Shown: positions 9,268-18,115, counted from the first letter of the stretch. The stretch: DNA of 64,000 nt from Chitinophagaceae bacterium (GCA_016703625.1 JADJBP010000015.1:6805-70804), one strand, 5' to 3'. A program made the numbers and translations. Notes: generated by a model from the sequence alone, not told the origin.

Positions 9268-9813
9268 ATGAATAAGAAATATATGATCACCATAATTTCG
9301 GGTACAAACAGGAAGAACAGCAATACCGGTAAAATAGCCAGGGAATACCAGCTGATTTTACAGGAAAAGGGAATTGAATCCGATATTTTTTCACTGGAAG
9401 ATGTTGATGTAATGCAATACAATGAGGCTTTCAGGCTGTTTGAAAATGAAGTGTTGATACCAACAACCCATTTTATCATCATATCTCCTGAATATAACGG
9501 CAGCTTTCCCGGGGTTTTGAAAATGCTTTTTGACACCAGCCGTTCTCACGAAATATGGCATCATAAAAAAGCATTGCTGACCGGTGTAGCAACGGGCAGG
9601 GCAGGAAACCTCCGGGGAATGGATCACCTGGCTGATGTATTGAACTATTTGAAAATTACCGTGCATCCCAATAAACTGCCGATATCGGTAGTGAACAGTG
9701 TAATGGGCAGTAATGGAAGGGTTATGGATAAAAATACATTAATAGCCATACAGCAGCAACTGGACGAATTCATTTTTTGGGGAGCTTTACAAACCCAACC
9801 ATTAAACCAATAA
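9268..9813 (+). CDS. NADPH-dependent FMN reductase family protein
   Basis: This flavodoxin-fold protein of about 181 residues starts at ATG 9268 (or 9283, MITIISGTNR). The phosphate-binding loop SGTNRKNSNTGKIA and the family signature SPEYNGSFPGVLK (residues 73-85) identify it; ATGRAGNLRG and the dimer interface follow. Such proteins bind FMN and reduce flavins, quinones or azo compounds with NAD(P)H in the cytoplasm. The last residues (TQPLNQ) are encoded by an AACCATTAAACC word repeat that continues into the next intergenic gap. Confidence 0.88.
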   Translation: MNKKYMITIISGTNRKNSNTGKIAREYQLILQEKGIESDIFSLEDVDVMQYNEAFRLFENEVLIPTTHFIIISPEYNGSFPGVLKMLFDTSRSHEIWHHKKALLTGVATGRAGNLRGMDHLADVLNYLKITVHPNKLPISVVNSVMGSNGRVMDKNTLIAIQQQLDEFIFWGALQTQPLNQ

Positions 9814-9826
9814 ACCATTAAACCCT
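9790..9826. repeat. AACCATTAAACC word repeat
   Basis: AACCCAACCATTAAACCAAT then AAACCATTAAACCC spans the stop codon of the FMN reductase and the 17-base gap before the metallophosphoesterase. Confidence 0.6.
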
Positions 9827-9830
9827 TTCC

Positions 9831-11081
9831 ATGCGTACACCATTAGGGACCTTTATTACGATCGTTGTTTTACTGTTGATGGATACCTATATTTTCCAGG
9901 CTATCAAAACAGTTAGCCAGCATGCATCGCCGAGGTTAAAAATGGTGATCTATTCAGTGTATTGGGGACTTACAGCTGTAGCCATTATTTGTTTCCTCCT
10001 GTTTATCTATACCGAACAAAATTTCATGGGTAAAAAATTCAGGACCTACCTGTTTGCCACTTTTATTGGTTTGTTCCTGGCCAAACTGGTTGCCATCATT
10101 TTCTTCCTGGTTGATGATATCCGGCGGGTCATTCAATGGGTATCCGGTAAATTATTCTTCAACAATACCGAAGTGGAAGGTATGGCGGGTGACGGCATCA
10201 GCCGTTCTGCTTTTTTAAGCTGGCTGGGCCTTGCAGCCGGCAGCACCTTATTTGGAAGCCTGTTGTATGGTTTTGGCAATAAATATAATTACAATGTAAA
10301 ACGTTTGCAATTGTCTTATGATACTTTGCCGGATTCATTCAGGGGGATGAAAATTGTCCATATCAGTGATATACACAGCGGCAGTTTTACCAATAAAAAA
10401 GCAGTAGAGCAGGGTATAGAAAAGATACTGCTTGAAAAACCTGATCTCATTTTATTTACAGGCGACCTGGTGAATGACCGTACATCGGAAATGGAAAATT
10501 ATATGGATGTGTTTGGAAGGTTAACAGCACCTATGGGTGTTTACAGCACACTCGGTAACCACGATTATGGAGATTATGTAAGATGGCCTTTTAACGGAAT
10601 AACAAAAGAACAGAACCTGGAAAACCTGAAAAAAGTGCATAGCGATATGGGCTGGCGCTTACTCATGAATGAGCACGTAGTTTTGGAAAAAGACGGGGCT
10701 GAGATCGCTTTGCTGGGCATTGAGAACTGGAGCAACAAGGCCCGCTTTCCCAAACACGGCAGGATGGACCTGGCGCATCCCGGAACGGATAAACACCCGT
10801 TTAAAATATTGATGAGCCATGATCCCAGCCATTGGGATGCTCAGGTAAAAACGGAATATCCCGATGTTGACCTTACCCTGAGCGGTCACACACATGGTAT
10901 GCAGTTTGGTGTAGAGATACCCGGGTTTAAATGGAGCCCGGTACAATATATGTACAAGCAATGGTCGGGCCTGTATGAAGACGGTAAACAAAAACTTTAT
11001 GTGAATCCCGGTTTTGGTTTTATCGGGTACCCGGGAAGGGTAGGGATACTGGCGGAGATCACGGTGATAGAACTTATTTAG
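9831..11081 (+). CDS. Membrane-anchored metallophosphoesterase
   Basis: This 416-residue protein has four N-terminal membrane helices at about 5-25, 38-61, 72-96 and 127-148, then a calcineurin-like phosphoesterase domain. The metal motifs appear in order: HISDIHSG (DxH), FTGDLVND (GD), LGNHDYGD (GNHD), MSHDPSHW and SGHTHGMQFG (GHxH). This is the YaeI/YkuE-like layout; some relatives hydrolyse lipid-linked phosphates such as UDP-diacylglucosamine, but the substrate here is unknown. The start is 17 bases after the FMN reductase stop, so the two may be cotranscribed. Confidence 0.9.
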   Translation: MRTPLGTFITIVVLLLMDTYIFQAIKTVSQHASPRLKMVIYSVYWGLTAVAIICFLLFIYTEQNFMGKKFRTYLFATFIGLFLAKLVAIIFFLVDDIRRVIQWVSGKLFFNNTEVEGMAGDGISRSAFLSWLGLAAGSTLFGSLLYGFGNKYNYNVKRLQLSYDTLPDSFRGMKIVHISDIHSGSFTNKKAVEQGIEKILLEKPDLILFTGDLVNDRTSEMENYMDVFGRLTAPMGVYSTLGNHDYGDYVRWPFNGITKEQNLENLKKVHSDMGWRLLMNEHVVLEKDGAEIALLGIENWSNKARFPKHGRMDLAHPGTDKHPFKILMSHDPSHWDAQVKTEYPDVDLTLSGHTHGMQFGVEIPGFKWSPVQYMYKQWSGLYEDGKQKLYVNPGFGFIGYPGRVGILAEITVIELI

Positions 11082-11087
11082 AAAGCA

Positions 11088-11240
11088 AAATGTTCAATGC
11101 TCAACACACAATGCTCAATTTTCAATTAATGATCATCCCATTACAAAACGAATGCTGTTGAACCTGCCTGCCGGCAGGCAGGTATTGTGCATTGAACCTG
11201 CCTGTCCGGTAGGCAGGCATTGATTATTGAATATTTAATT
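11088..11240. repeat. CAATGCTCAA words plus two CCTGCC(N)GGCAGG palindromes
   Basis: TTCAATGCTCAACACACAAT and ATTGTGCATTGAACC words flank two near-identical palindromes, CCTGCCTGCCGGCAGGCAGG (11167) and CCTGCCTGTCCGGTAGGCAGG-like sequence (11201). The mix of AT-rich words and GC-rich palindromes within 150 bases is unusual for this window. Confidence 0.7.
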
Positions 11241-11293
11241 CAATGCATAACGGAGCTTACTTTTTTTATAAAATATACGCAGTTAAAAATAAA

Positions 11294-11347
11294 CCGGGAA
11301 GGCGGTAAGACGGGAATGAAATTCCAAACGACTTACCGGCTTCCCGG
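11294..11347. terminator. Terminator between convergent genes
   Basis: CCGGGAAGGCGGTAAG pairs with CTTACCGGCTTCCCGG with one mismatch. The minus-strand exit is T-rich (GGTTTATTTTTAAC), so it most likely ends the DEAD-box helicase transcript and may also block the opposite one. Confidence 0.75.
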
Positions 11348-11366
11348 CAAAAATCAATTGTAAAAC

Positions 11367-13112
11367 TTATCTAAAACTACGCTTCTCTTTTGTAGCATAA
11401 ATTCTTTTCCTTCCTTCAGCCCGGTCACTTCTGCCACCTTCATCATTGGGCCTTTTAAAGCCACCATCTGCTTCATTCATGCGTACGGTGCGGTTGTTGT
11501 ATCGTTTACCATCAATGGCGCTGATCATTTTACCGGCTTCAGCTTTATCGATCTCGATCCAGCTGTTCATATCCCGCATATCTATTTTTCCAAGCACCTC
11601 TTTCTTAAGGTCACTTTCATCTAAAATAAACTGTAAAAAACTGGCCTTGTAAAAACCATCCTTGGTACCAAGGTTTATGAAGAGCCTGGTGTAACCACTG
11701 TCACGCCTGTTGTAATCGGTGCGTTCCTTCCTGCTGCCGTTCATATCTCCACTCCGCTCAGCGGGCCTTCTTTCGCCCCTGATATCAGCCCTGTTCAGGT
11801 CATCTGCGTGTTCGTAATATTTAAGGAAATGACTGAATTCAAGAGCAGCTACGCGTTGCAGTACTTCTTCCTTGCTGATGTCTTTGAATTTTTCCATCAG
11901 GTCGGGCATATAGGTTTCGTAATCGCCATGGCTTACATCGGCCTGCATTAATTTATCCATGAAATGGAAAAATTGTTTGCGGCAAACTTCTTTGCCAGAT
12001 GGAACATCCACTTTATGAAACTGTGCATTGATCATTCTTTCCAGTGATTTGATCTTGTACGATTCCCTGCTGTGGCAGATAGACAAACAGATACCGGTTT
12101 TGCCGGCACGGCCTGTACGCCCACTGCGGTGGGTGTACACTTCCATATCATCGGGTAATTCAAAATTGATAACGTGTGTGATACCGTCCACATCGATCCC
12201 CCTTGCAGCAACATCGGTTGCTATGAGTAATTGTAAATTCTTGCTGCGGAAGCGGCCCATTACCTTATCCCTCTGCTGCTGGGTAAGATCACCATGCAGG
12301 GCTTCAATATCATATCCGGCTTTGCTCAGGCGTTCAGAAACTTCCTGTGCATCGGCCTTGGTACGGGTGAAAATAATGCCGTACATACCGGGGTTAAAAT
12401 CTATAAAACGTTTTAATGATTCGTAACGGTGCTGTGCAGGCACTACCGTAAACTGGTGATCAATATTTACATTGCCGCTGTTCTTTTTACCAACGGTAAC
12501 CTCTTTGGGGTTATCCATGTAGTTTCTGGAAATAGCCCTTACTTCGGGTGGCATGGTGGCACTGAACAACCAGGTACTTTCGCGGTTGATGGTATTTTTC
12601 AGTACAAAATCAATATCATCCCTGAAACCCATGTTCAGCATTTCATCGGCCTCATCCAGCACCACGTATTTTACTTTTTGCAGGTCAATGGCCTTTCTTT
12701 CGATCAGGTCTATCAACCGGCCCGGTGTGGCTACAACTATATGCACCCCTTTTTTAAGGTTGCGGATCTGCATCATGATGGAAGCACCGCCATAAACAGC
12801 TTCGGTATGAATATTTTTACTGTGTTTTTTATAGGTTTCCAGGTCGTTGGTGATCTGTAAACACAGTTCACGGGTAGGGCAAACGATCAATGCCTGCGGA
12901 TGACGCTGTGTAGCATCAATTAACTGTAATAACGGAAAGCCAAAAGCGGCCGTTTTGCCGGTTCCTGTCTGGGCAAGCCCGATAAAATCGGTGGTACCTG
13001 ATAATAAAACCGGTATTGCCTTTTCCTGTATGGCTGTTGGGGTTTCAAATCCCAGGTCGGTAATGGCCTGTACCAATTGTTCGTTTAAGCCTAAGGCTTC
13101 AAATGCATTCAT
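11367..13112 (-). CDS. DEAD-box ATP-dependent RNA helicase with DbpA-like RNA-binding domain
   Basis: This 581-residue protein shows the full helicase motif set: Q motif ending PTAIQEKAIP, AQTGTGKT (I), PTRELCLQI (Ia), TPGRLIDL (Ib), LDEADEML (II), SATMP (III), IIFTRTKADAQ (IV), DVAARGIDV (V) and HRSGRTGRAGK (VI). Residues of about 470-550 form a DbpA/CsdA-type domain that recruits the enzyme to RNA, followed by a basic Arg-rich tail. The family unwinds structured RNA in ribosome assembly and cold adaptation. It has a long 5' leader (about 180 bases), a feature known for cold-induced deaD genes. Confidence 0.93.
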   Translation of the reverse strand: MNAFEALGLNEQLVQAITDLGFETPTAIQEKAIPVLLSGTTDFIGLAQTGTGKTAAFGFPLLQLIDATQRHPQALIVCPTRELCLQITNDLETYKKHSKNIHTEAVYGGASIMMQIRNLKKGVHIVVATPGRLIDLIERKAIDLQKVKYVVLDEADEMLNMGFRDDIDFVLKNTINRESTWLFSATMPPEVRAISRNYMDNPKEVTVGKKNSGNVNIDHQFTVVPAQHRYESLKRFIDFNPGMYGIIFTRTKADAQEVSERLSKAGYDIEALHGDLTQQQRDKVMGRFRSKNLQLLIATDVAARGIDVDGITHVINFELPDDMEVYTHRSGRTGRAGKTGICLSICHSRESYKIKSLERMINAQFHKVDVPSGKEVCRKQFFHFMDKLMQADVSHGDYETYMPDLMEKFKDISKEEVLQRVAALEFSHFLKYYEHADDLNRADIRGERRPAERSGDMNGSRKERTDYNRRDSGYTRLFINLGTKDGFYKASFLQFILDESDLKKEVLGKIDMRDMNSWIEIDKAEAGKMISAIDGKRYNNRTVRMNEADGGFKRPNDEGGRSDRAEGRKRIYATKEKRSFR

Positions 13113-13295
13113 GTAATTTGTTTTGCGATAGCCACATGTAATTCCGGTTCCCTGCGTTGGGTGATACCGTTGTCATGCTTTTGGCCGTTGGAAAGTGCTG
13201 GGAGATCAAATCATCCCGGAAGAAATTCTATTTGCAACAGCAACTGAGCATGTCATGTAATTCTCAGTTTTAATCCCGAAATTTTTCAGGAGGCG

Positions 13296-13303
13296 CAAAG
13301 GTA
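13296..13303 (-). promoter_or_regulatory. -7 box (TACCTTTG) for the DEAD-box helicase
   Basis: The minus strand reads TACCTTTG, matching TAnnTTTG. It predicts a leader of about 180 bases before the ATG at 13112. No TTTG is present at the expected upstream distance. Confidence 0.45.
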
Positions 13304-13388
13304 AGCTTTTTAATCTCATTTCAGGCATAACCCCGTATTTATTAATTTTTGCCTGGTCTTTACAGGTAATTTTAAACAGCCATTAAAC

Positions 13389-13396
13389 TAATTTTG
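13389..13396 (+). promoter_or_regulatory. -7 box (TAATTTTG)
   Basis: TAATTTTG matches the TAnnTTTG box and lies 35 bases before the ATG at 13432. Confidence 0.45.
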
Positions 13397-13431
13397 ATTT
13401 TTATAATCCAAGCTAAGCCCAACACAACCTT

Positions 13432-14430
13432 ATGTATAAATTTATAATGTGGCTGATCTTATCAACCGTTACACCGTTTGTGTACGGGCAAACAGACCCG
13501 CTCACGCGTGAAGAACAGCGGATGCTGGATTCCATGTTCAACAGTGATGAGTTCATCCAACTGTTCAGGAAGCGGTCTAAGAGCTATGTTGATATAAATA
13601 CCGGTATGGGTAACCGCATTTTCAGTTTGCGGAACAATACCCTGAATGCCGGGCAGGCATTAACCAATAAGATATTTTATACGCCATCGGCAGGTTATTT
13701 TCATAAGAACGGTTTTGCAGTTTCAGTAAGTGGTTTTATGGCCCCTGATAATGGTTCTCTGAAAATGTACCAGTATGCCATCAGCCCTTCCTATATGTAC
13801 AACAGTAAAAATATAGTTGCCGGTATTTCGTATACCCGTTTTATTGAGGGTGCGGATGCAGGATTTGAGACAAGCCCCTTTAAAAATGATTTTTATACCA
13901 GCCTGCTGTATAAAAAAACATGGATCGAACCCGGGATCGCTTTTGGATTTTCATTTGGCAAACAGGTGGAATATTATGATTCCAGTTTTTGGTATACGCC
14001 ACCGCTGCCGGCAGACCCCAGGATCATACATATCAGGGATACAATAACAACGCGGCTTACGGGCCTGTCATTAACTTTATCTGCCGCTCATACCTGGTCA
14101 TTTTGGGAACTTATCAATGATAAAGACGGTATCCAGTTACAACCGGTATTGATGCTGAATGCAGGATCGCAGCGTTGGAATACAGTGCATTCCAACCGGT
14201 TATTCAATCATTTTCCCAGGCTGGCCAACTTTCTTAAAAGAAGATTTGGCGATGGCAGCGGTTCCGAAAAATTTAACCTGCAGTCGGCAGCACTTGCAGC
14301 AAAGCTTACTTATTATTACGGGAAGTTTTACCTGCAGCCCCAGCTTTATCTCGATTATTATTTACCCGCCACTACCGAAAAAAGATTAACCCCTTTATTT
14401 TCAATAACAGCAGGGGTTACCTTGTATTGA
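13432..14430 (+). CDS. Putative outer-membrane beta-barrel protein
   Basis: This 332-residue protein of unknown family has a signal peptide (MYKFIMWLILSTVTPFVYGQ). After a short acidic segment, the rest alternates aromatic-rich strands and turns (GYFHKNGFAVSVSGFMAPD, YNSKNIVAGISYTRF, WIEPGIAFGFSFGKQ) and ends in a hydrophobic strand with a terminal aromatic (FSITAGVTLY). That pattern suggests an outer-membrane barrel. It lies 117 bases upstream of another barrel candidate on the same strand. No enzyme motif is visible. Confidence 0.7.
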   Translation: MYKFIMWLILSTVTPFVYGQTDPLTREEQRMLDSMFNSDEFIQLFRKRSKSYVDINTGMGNRIFSLRNNTLNAGQALTNKIFYTPSAGYFHKNGFAVSVSGFMAPDNGSLKMYQYAISPSYMYNSKNIVAGISYTRFIEGADAGFETSPFKNDFYTSLLYKKTWIEPGIAFGFSFGKQVEYYDSSFWYTPPLPADPRIIHIRDTITTRLTGLSLTLSAAHTWSFWELINDKDGIQLQPVLMLNAGSQRWNTVHSNRLFNHFPRLANFLKRRFGDGSGSEKFNLQSAALAAKLTYYYGKFYLQPQLYLDYYLPATTEKRLTPLFSITAGVTLY

Positions 14431-14547
14431 TTTATGGTAGTTTTAACAGGGCGTACATACTTTATTCTCTTAACAAAAGTTTGTAAATATAAATGCTGCG
14501 TTGGCATATAACTTGGGGCATTGGAATGAACTAAAAAATATTTATTT

Positions 14548-15126
14548 ATGAAAACGAAACTCTTAATCCTGGCCATCTTCAGCTTCTTCAGCACCGCAAC
14601 ATTTGCACAAAAACTGCAGGTAGGTATCAAAGGCGGCGCCAACATCAACAAAATTACCGGCAAATCATTCAGTGATGAATTTTCATACGGGTATCATCTT
14701 GGTGGTATGCTGGCCATTGGCCTGGGCAAAAAATTTGCCATCCAGCCCGAAATTTTATTTAACCAGATCAATGTAGATACATCCAGCAGTTTCAGTAAGG
14801 TGTATAAATTCAACCAGGTTGATAAAGTACAACTGAAATACTTAAGTATACCCATCCTGTTGAATTATAAACCGGTCAAATTCCTTACCCTCCAGGCGGG
14901 ACCGCAGTTCGGGGTATTGATGAATAAAAGCAACACCCTGCTGGAAAACGGGAGAGATGCATTCAAGGCCGGCGATCTGAGTATGCTGGGAGGTGCACAG
15001 ATCAATATCGGTCACCTGAAAATATACGGGCGTTATGCAGTGGGTTTAAGCAACCTCAATGATATCGATAACCAGGAAAAGTGGAAAAGCCAGGGCTTCC
15101 AGTTAGGCGTTGGACTGACATTGTAA
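14548..15126 (+). CDS. PorT-like outer-membrane beta-barrel protein
   Basis: This 192-residue protein has a signal peptide ending TFAQ followed by a typical outer-membrane beta-barrel domain: LQVGIKGGANINKITG at the N-terminus, KFAIQPEILFNQ, LSIPILLNYKPVKFLTLQAGPQFGVLMN and GRYAVGLSNLNDID. The family is abundant in Bacteroidota, and members have varied or unknown roles. It ends at a strong terminator shared with the convergent Sua5 gene. Confidence 0.85.
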   Translation: MKTKLLILAIFSFFSTATFAQKLQVGIKGGANINKITGKSFSDEFSYGYHLGGMLAIGLGKKFAIQPEILFNQINVDTSSSFSKVYKFNQVDKVQLKYLSIPILLNYKPVKFLTLQAGPQFGVLMNKSNTLLENGRDAFKAGDLSMLGGAQINIGHLKIYGRYAVGLSNLNDIDNQEKWKSQGFQLGVGLTL

Positions 15127-15141
15127 TATAAATATATAAGC

Positions 15142-15173
15142 ATTGCCAATCCGGTAGCTACCGGGTTGGCAAT
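15142..15173. terminator. Bidirectional terminator
   Basis: ATTGCCAATCCGGTAGC pairs with GCTACCGGGTTGGCAAT with one mismatch, between the convergent barrel and Sua5 genes. AT-rich sequence flanks both sides. Confidence 0.8.
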
Positions 15174-15180
15174 ATTATTT

Positions 15181-15753
15181 TCAGGGACGAATAATGGTAA
15201 GTGAACCATCAATGTTCAATTTTACAATAGCAGAGGGGAGTGCTGCTGCCTGGTCATCCTGCCGGTGTTGTACGATATAGTCAACACCGTTCTTTATTTC
15301 AATATCAATATCTTCAAAAAAAGCCGGGGGCGGGTAGCCCGAAATATTTGCAGATGTGGAAACAACAGGTTTCCCAAAACGCCTGATCAGTTGTTTACAA
15401 AATGCATCACCGGTTATACGTATGGCAATGGTACCGTCGGCCTGTATCATATTTTCTGCCAGGCCAACACCGCCTTCATAAATGAATGTGGTGGGTTTAT
15501 GAATGCCTTTGATATAATCGAAAATTTTTGGATCGGGCTGGGTAACATATTTGATGATGTCTTTTTCATCTGACAATAAAACGATCATGCTTTTTTCATC
15601 TGAACGTTTTTTGAGCGCATAGATCTTTAATACGGCTTCCGCATTGGTGGCATCACAGCCTATACCCCAAACCGTATCAGTAGGGTATAAGATGATGCCA
15701 CCTTCCTGCAGCACTTCTACACATTTAACAATATCGTCTTCAAATGGTTTCAT
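15181..15753 (-). CDS. Threonylcarbamoyl-AMP synthase (Sua5/YrdC/TsaC)
   Basis: This 190-residue single YrdC-domain protein contains IILYPTDTVWGIGCDATN, the substrate-binding segment KKRSDEKSMIVLL, KPTTFIYEG and the conserved GKPVVSTSANISGYP. It makes threonylcarbamoyl-AMP from threonine, bicarbonate and ATP, the first step of the t6A tRNA modification. Its start overlaps the end of the upstream glycosyltransferase by four bases, so the two are probably in one transcript although their functions are unrelated. Confidence 0.93.
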   Translation of the reverse strand: MKPFEDDIVKCVEVLQEGGIILYPTDTVWGIGCDATNAEAVLKIYALKKRSDEKSMIVLLSDEKDIIKYVTQPDPKIFDYIKGIHKPTTFIYEGGVGLAENMIQADGTIAIRITGDAFCKQLIRRFGKPVVSTSANISGYPPPAFFEDIDIEIKNGVDYIVQHRQDDQAAALPSAIVKLNIDGSLTIIRP

Positions 15754-16896
15754 AATGAAATATACAGGTTCATTACAGCTTCGGCCGTTTTTTGCTGTGA
15801 GAATTTTTGTGCATGTACAATACCTTTAGCGATCATTTCATCTTTCAGATCTTTATCAGTTGCCAGCGTTTGCATAGCCATAGCCATTTCATCTGCACTG
15901 GCCGGGTTTACATATAATGCAGCATCGCCGCCGGTTTCTGGCATACAGCTTACATTGGATGTTATTACAGGCAACCGGCTGCATAAGGCTTCCAGCACCG
16001 GTATCCCAAATCCTTCAAAAATACTTGGATAGATCATGGCAGTTGCCATTTGATAGATCGCCGGAAAATCAATTGCTGATCTGTATGATGCTGATGATTG
16101 CGCAGCCGGACTTTCGGATAAAAAAATAACCTTCTGCTGCATACCGTTTTCAGCAATAAATGTTTTTACTTTTTGTTTGTATGCACCACCGTCGCCTATT
16201 ACAACCAATGGGATGGTTGAATCAGACATTTGCATTGCTTTACAGATCAATAATAAATTCTTTCTTTCTATTATGGAACCAACATATAAAAAATAATGGA
16301 GTGGCAAATGATATAACTTCCGCACCGCTTCTTTTTTGCTCTGTTGATATCATTTCATTAAAAGCAGGATTGCAGCTTTGATAACACACTGTAATTTTTT
16401 CTGCGGCTATCTTATAAAAATCAATGATGTCCTGTTTGGTCTGCTGACTTATGGCTATAATTTTATCAGCCTGGTTACAGGCATACCTGAATTTTTTCCG
16501 GTAGATGATCCTGTCAACAGGATTGTATTGTTCCGGATACCTTTCAAAGATCAGGTCATGTATGGTAACAACCGATTTAATGCCTGTTTTTGCAATGCCT
16601 GCCGGTATCTCATGGCTGAGGCCATGATACATATCGATACCCTTTTTCAACAGGTCTTTTTTTACCCAGCTGCTGCGCCATGCACTTTTAAATAAAGATG
16701 ATGGAAAATGTTGCGGGCTTACCGGGTGTATATTTTTAAGATCACCAGTATTAAACCTGTCTGTAATTTTTGGGGCAAACAAATAATAATCGTTGGCCGG
16801 GTATATTTTTGCCAATGAAGAGATTAGGGTACGGCTGTAATGCCCCAGCCCGGTAGAGTTTTGATAAGCCCTTTTTGCATCAAAGCCGATATTCAT
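15750..16896 (-). CDS. Glycosyltransferase family 4-type (GT1/GT4), frameshifted
   Basis: The start is taken as ATG 16896 (MNIGFDAKRAYQNSTGLGHYSR), as in family members. The N-terminal acceptor half reads to about 16320, where the frame breaks in an A run (GAGCAAAAAAGAAGC); one more A gives ..KKEAVRKLYHLPLHYFLYVG and the nucleotide-sugar-binding half. That half shows LYVGSIIERKN, PSIFEGFGIPVLEA (the E-x7-E motif) and TSNVSCMPE. The enzyme would transfer a sugar from an activated donor to an envelope or polysaccharide acceptor in the cytoplasm. The break is most likely a sequencing error. Confidence 0.88.
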
Positions 16897-16900
16897 GCAG

Positions 16901-16908
16901 CAAATATA
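16901..16908 (-). promoter_or_regulatory. -7 box (TATATTTG) abutting the glycosyltransferase start
   Basis: The minus strand reads TATATTTG four bases before the preferred ATG at 16896. If used, transcription would begin at or near the start codon, giving a leaderless mRNA. Confidence 0.4.
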
Positions 16909-17035
16909 CAAAGCGAACATACATGGAAATTGATATTGTTAAGCCTTACCCAATTGTATAAAGCCAACGAAAGTGATTGTTCAATTTAAATGCATCCTTT
17001 CAATGTGGTATTTCTGTTTTAATTTCGCCCAAAAA

Positions 17036-17866
17036 ATGATCATGCAACAACTGATACAGGAAGCCTGGGCCAACCGGGAGCTTTTAAAGGATTCAAAATA
17101 TGGGGATGCCGTGAGGGCAGTCATTGAAGAAGTGGATAAAGGGCGTTTAAGAACGGCATCACCGGTTGAACCTTCAACCGGAGCAAAGATCGAATGGCAG
17201 GTTAACGAATGGGTTAAGCAGGCCATACTGATGTACTTTGCCATACAGCAAATGGAAACTTATGTGTTGCCGCCTTTTGAGTTTTATGATAAAATGAAAT
17301 TGAAATCTGGTTATGCATCGCTGGGTGTAAGGGCGGTACCACATGCCGTAGCCCGGTATGGCGCTTTTTTGGGAAGGAACGTGGTGCTGATGCCGAGTTA
17401 TGTAAATATTGGTGCTTATGTTGATGAAGGCAGTATGGTAGATACCTGGGCTACGGTGGGCAGTTGTGCACAGATCGGCAAGGGCGTTCACCTGAGCGGT
17501 GGTGTGGGTATTGGCGGTGTGCTGGAACCACTGCAGGCCAGCCCGGTAATTATTGAAGACGGATGTTTTATCGGCAGCCGTTGTATAGTGGTGGAAGGTG
17601 TTCGGGTAGAAAGGGAAGCGGTATTGGGAGCCAACGTGGTTTTAACACAAAGCACAAAGATCATTGATGTGAGTGGTGCTGAGCCTATAGAAATGAAAGG
17701 CATTGTTCCCGCAAGAAGTGTGGTGATCCCCGGCAGTTATACCAAAAAATTCCCGGCAGGTGAATTTGGTGTGGGTTGTGCACTCATCATCGGTCAGCGG
17801 AAACCCTCAACAGATCTTAAAACAAGTTTGAATGATGCATTGCGGGATTTTAATGTTTCTGTTTAA
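17036..17866 (+). CDS. dapD: Tetrahydrodipicolinate N-succinyltransferase
   Basis: The chosen start is ATG 17036 (17042 is also possible), because upstream codons do not resemble the family. The roughly 276-residue protein has an N-terminal helical domain and a left-handed beta-helix of hexapeptide repeats (VGVRAVPHAVARYGAFLG, GAYVDEGSMVDTWATVGSCAQIG, HLSGGVGIGGVLEP), ending with GVGCALIIGQRK. It transfers succinyl from succinyl-CoA to tetrahydrodipicolinate in the diaminopimelate/lysine pathway. With dapB at 5122 it indicates the succinylase branch. The gene stands alone. Confidence 0.95.
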   Translation: MIMQQLIQEAWANRELLKDSKYGDAVRAVIEEVDKGRLRTASPVEPSTGAKIEWQVNEWVKQAILMYFAIQQMETYVLPPFEFYDKMKLKSGYASLGVRAVPHAVARYGAFLGRNVVLMPSYVNIGAYVDEGSMVDTWATVGSCAQIGKGVHLSGGVGIGGVLEPLQASPVIIEDGCFIGSRCIVVEGVRVEREAVLGANVVLTQSTKIIDVSGAEPIEMKGIVPARSVVIPGSYTKKFPAGEFGVGCALIIGQRKPSTDLKTSLNDALRDFNVSV

Positions 17867-17895
17867 GTAAAAGTTTAAAGTTTGTGGACTTCTAT

Positions 17896-17903
17896 TATAT
17901 TTG
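17896..17903 (+). promoter_or_regulatory. -7 box (TATATTTG) for tRNA-Leu
   Basis: TATATTTG matches the consensus, with TTTA 18 bases upstream as a possible -33 element. The tRNA begins about 125 bases downstream, so the word repeat at 17918-18020 would lie in the precursor transcript. Confidence 0.55.
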
Positions 17904-17917
17904 CAGTCCGTAAAACG

Positions 17918-18020
17918 TTAATACGTTAATTGGTTAATACGTTAATTCGTTAATTGGTTAATTTGTTAAATGGTGTTTAGGTTCTACGGATTAACAGATA
18001 TACGGATTAACGGGTTTACG
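17918..18020. repeat. GTTAATACGTTAATTGGTTAAT word repeat, partly palindromic
   Basis: Copies of TTAATACG, TTAATTGG and TTAATTCG fill 17918-17970, followed by CGGATTAACAGATATACGG and ATTAACGG in the opposite sense. A 22-base piece has its exact reverse complement at the 37868 repeat. The element lies between the tRNA promoter and the tRNA. Confidence 0.75.
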
Positions 18021-18027
18021 TTCAAAG

Positions 18028-18111
18028 GCCCAGATGGCGAAATTGGTAGACGCACTGCCTTCAGGTGGCAGCGTTCGCAAGGATGTGCAGGTTCGAATCC
18101 TGTTCTGGGCA
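18028..18111 (+). tRNA. tRNA-Leu (anticodon CAG)
   Basis: This 84-base class II tRNA has acceptor stem GCCCAGA paired with TCTGGGC and discriminator A. The D arm starts TGGCGAAATTGGTAGACGCA, the anticodon stem is CTGCC/GGCAG with loop TTCAGGT (anticodon CAG), there is a variable arm (GTTCGCAAGGATG region), and the T arm contains GTTCGAATC. The 3' CCA is not encoded. It reads CUG codons. Confidence 0.95.
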
Positions 18112-18115
18112 CTGG

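Larger units (their letters stand above)
13113..13431. other. Divergent intergenic region with helicase leader
   Basis: This 319-base gap holds no convincing ORF. It contains the likely helicase promoter (13296-13303, minus) and the likely promoter of the divergent membrane-protein gene (13389-13396, plus). The part from 13113 to about 13290 would be the helicase 5' leader. Confidence 0.55.
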
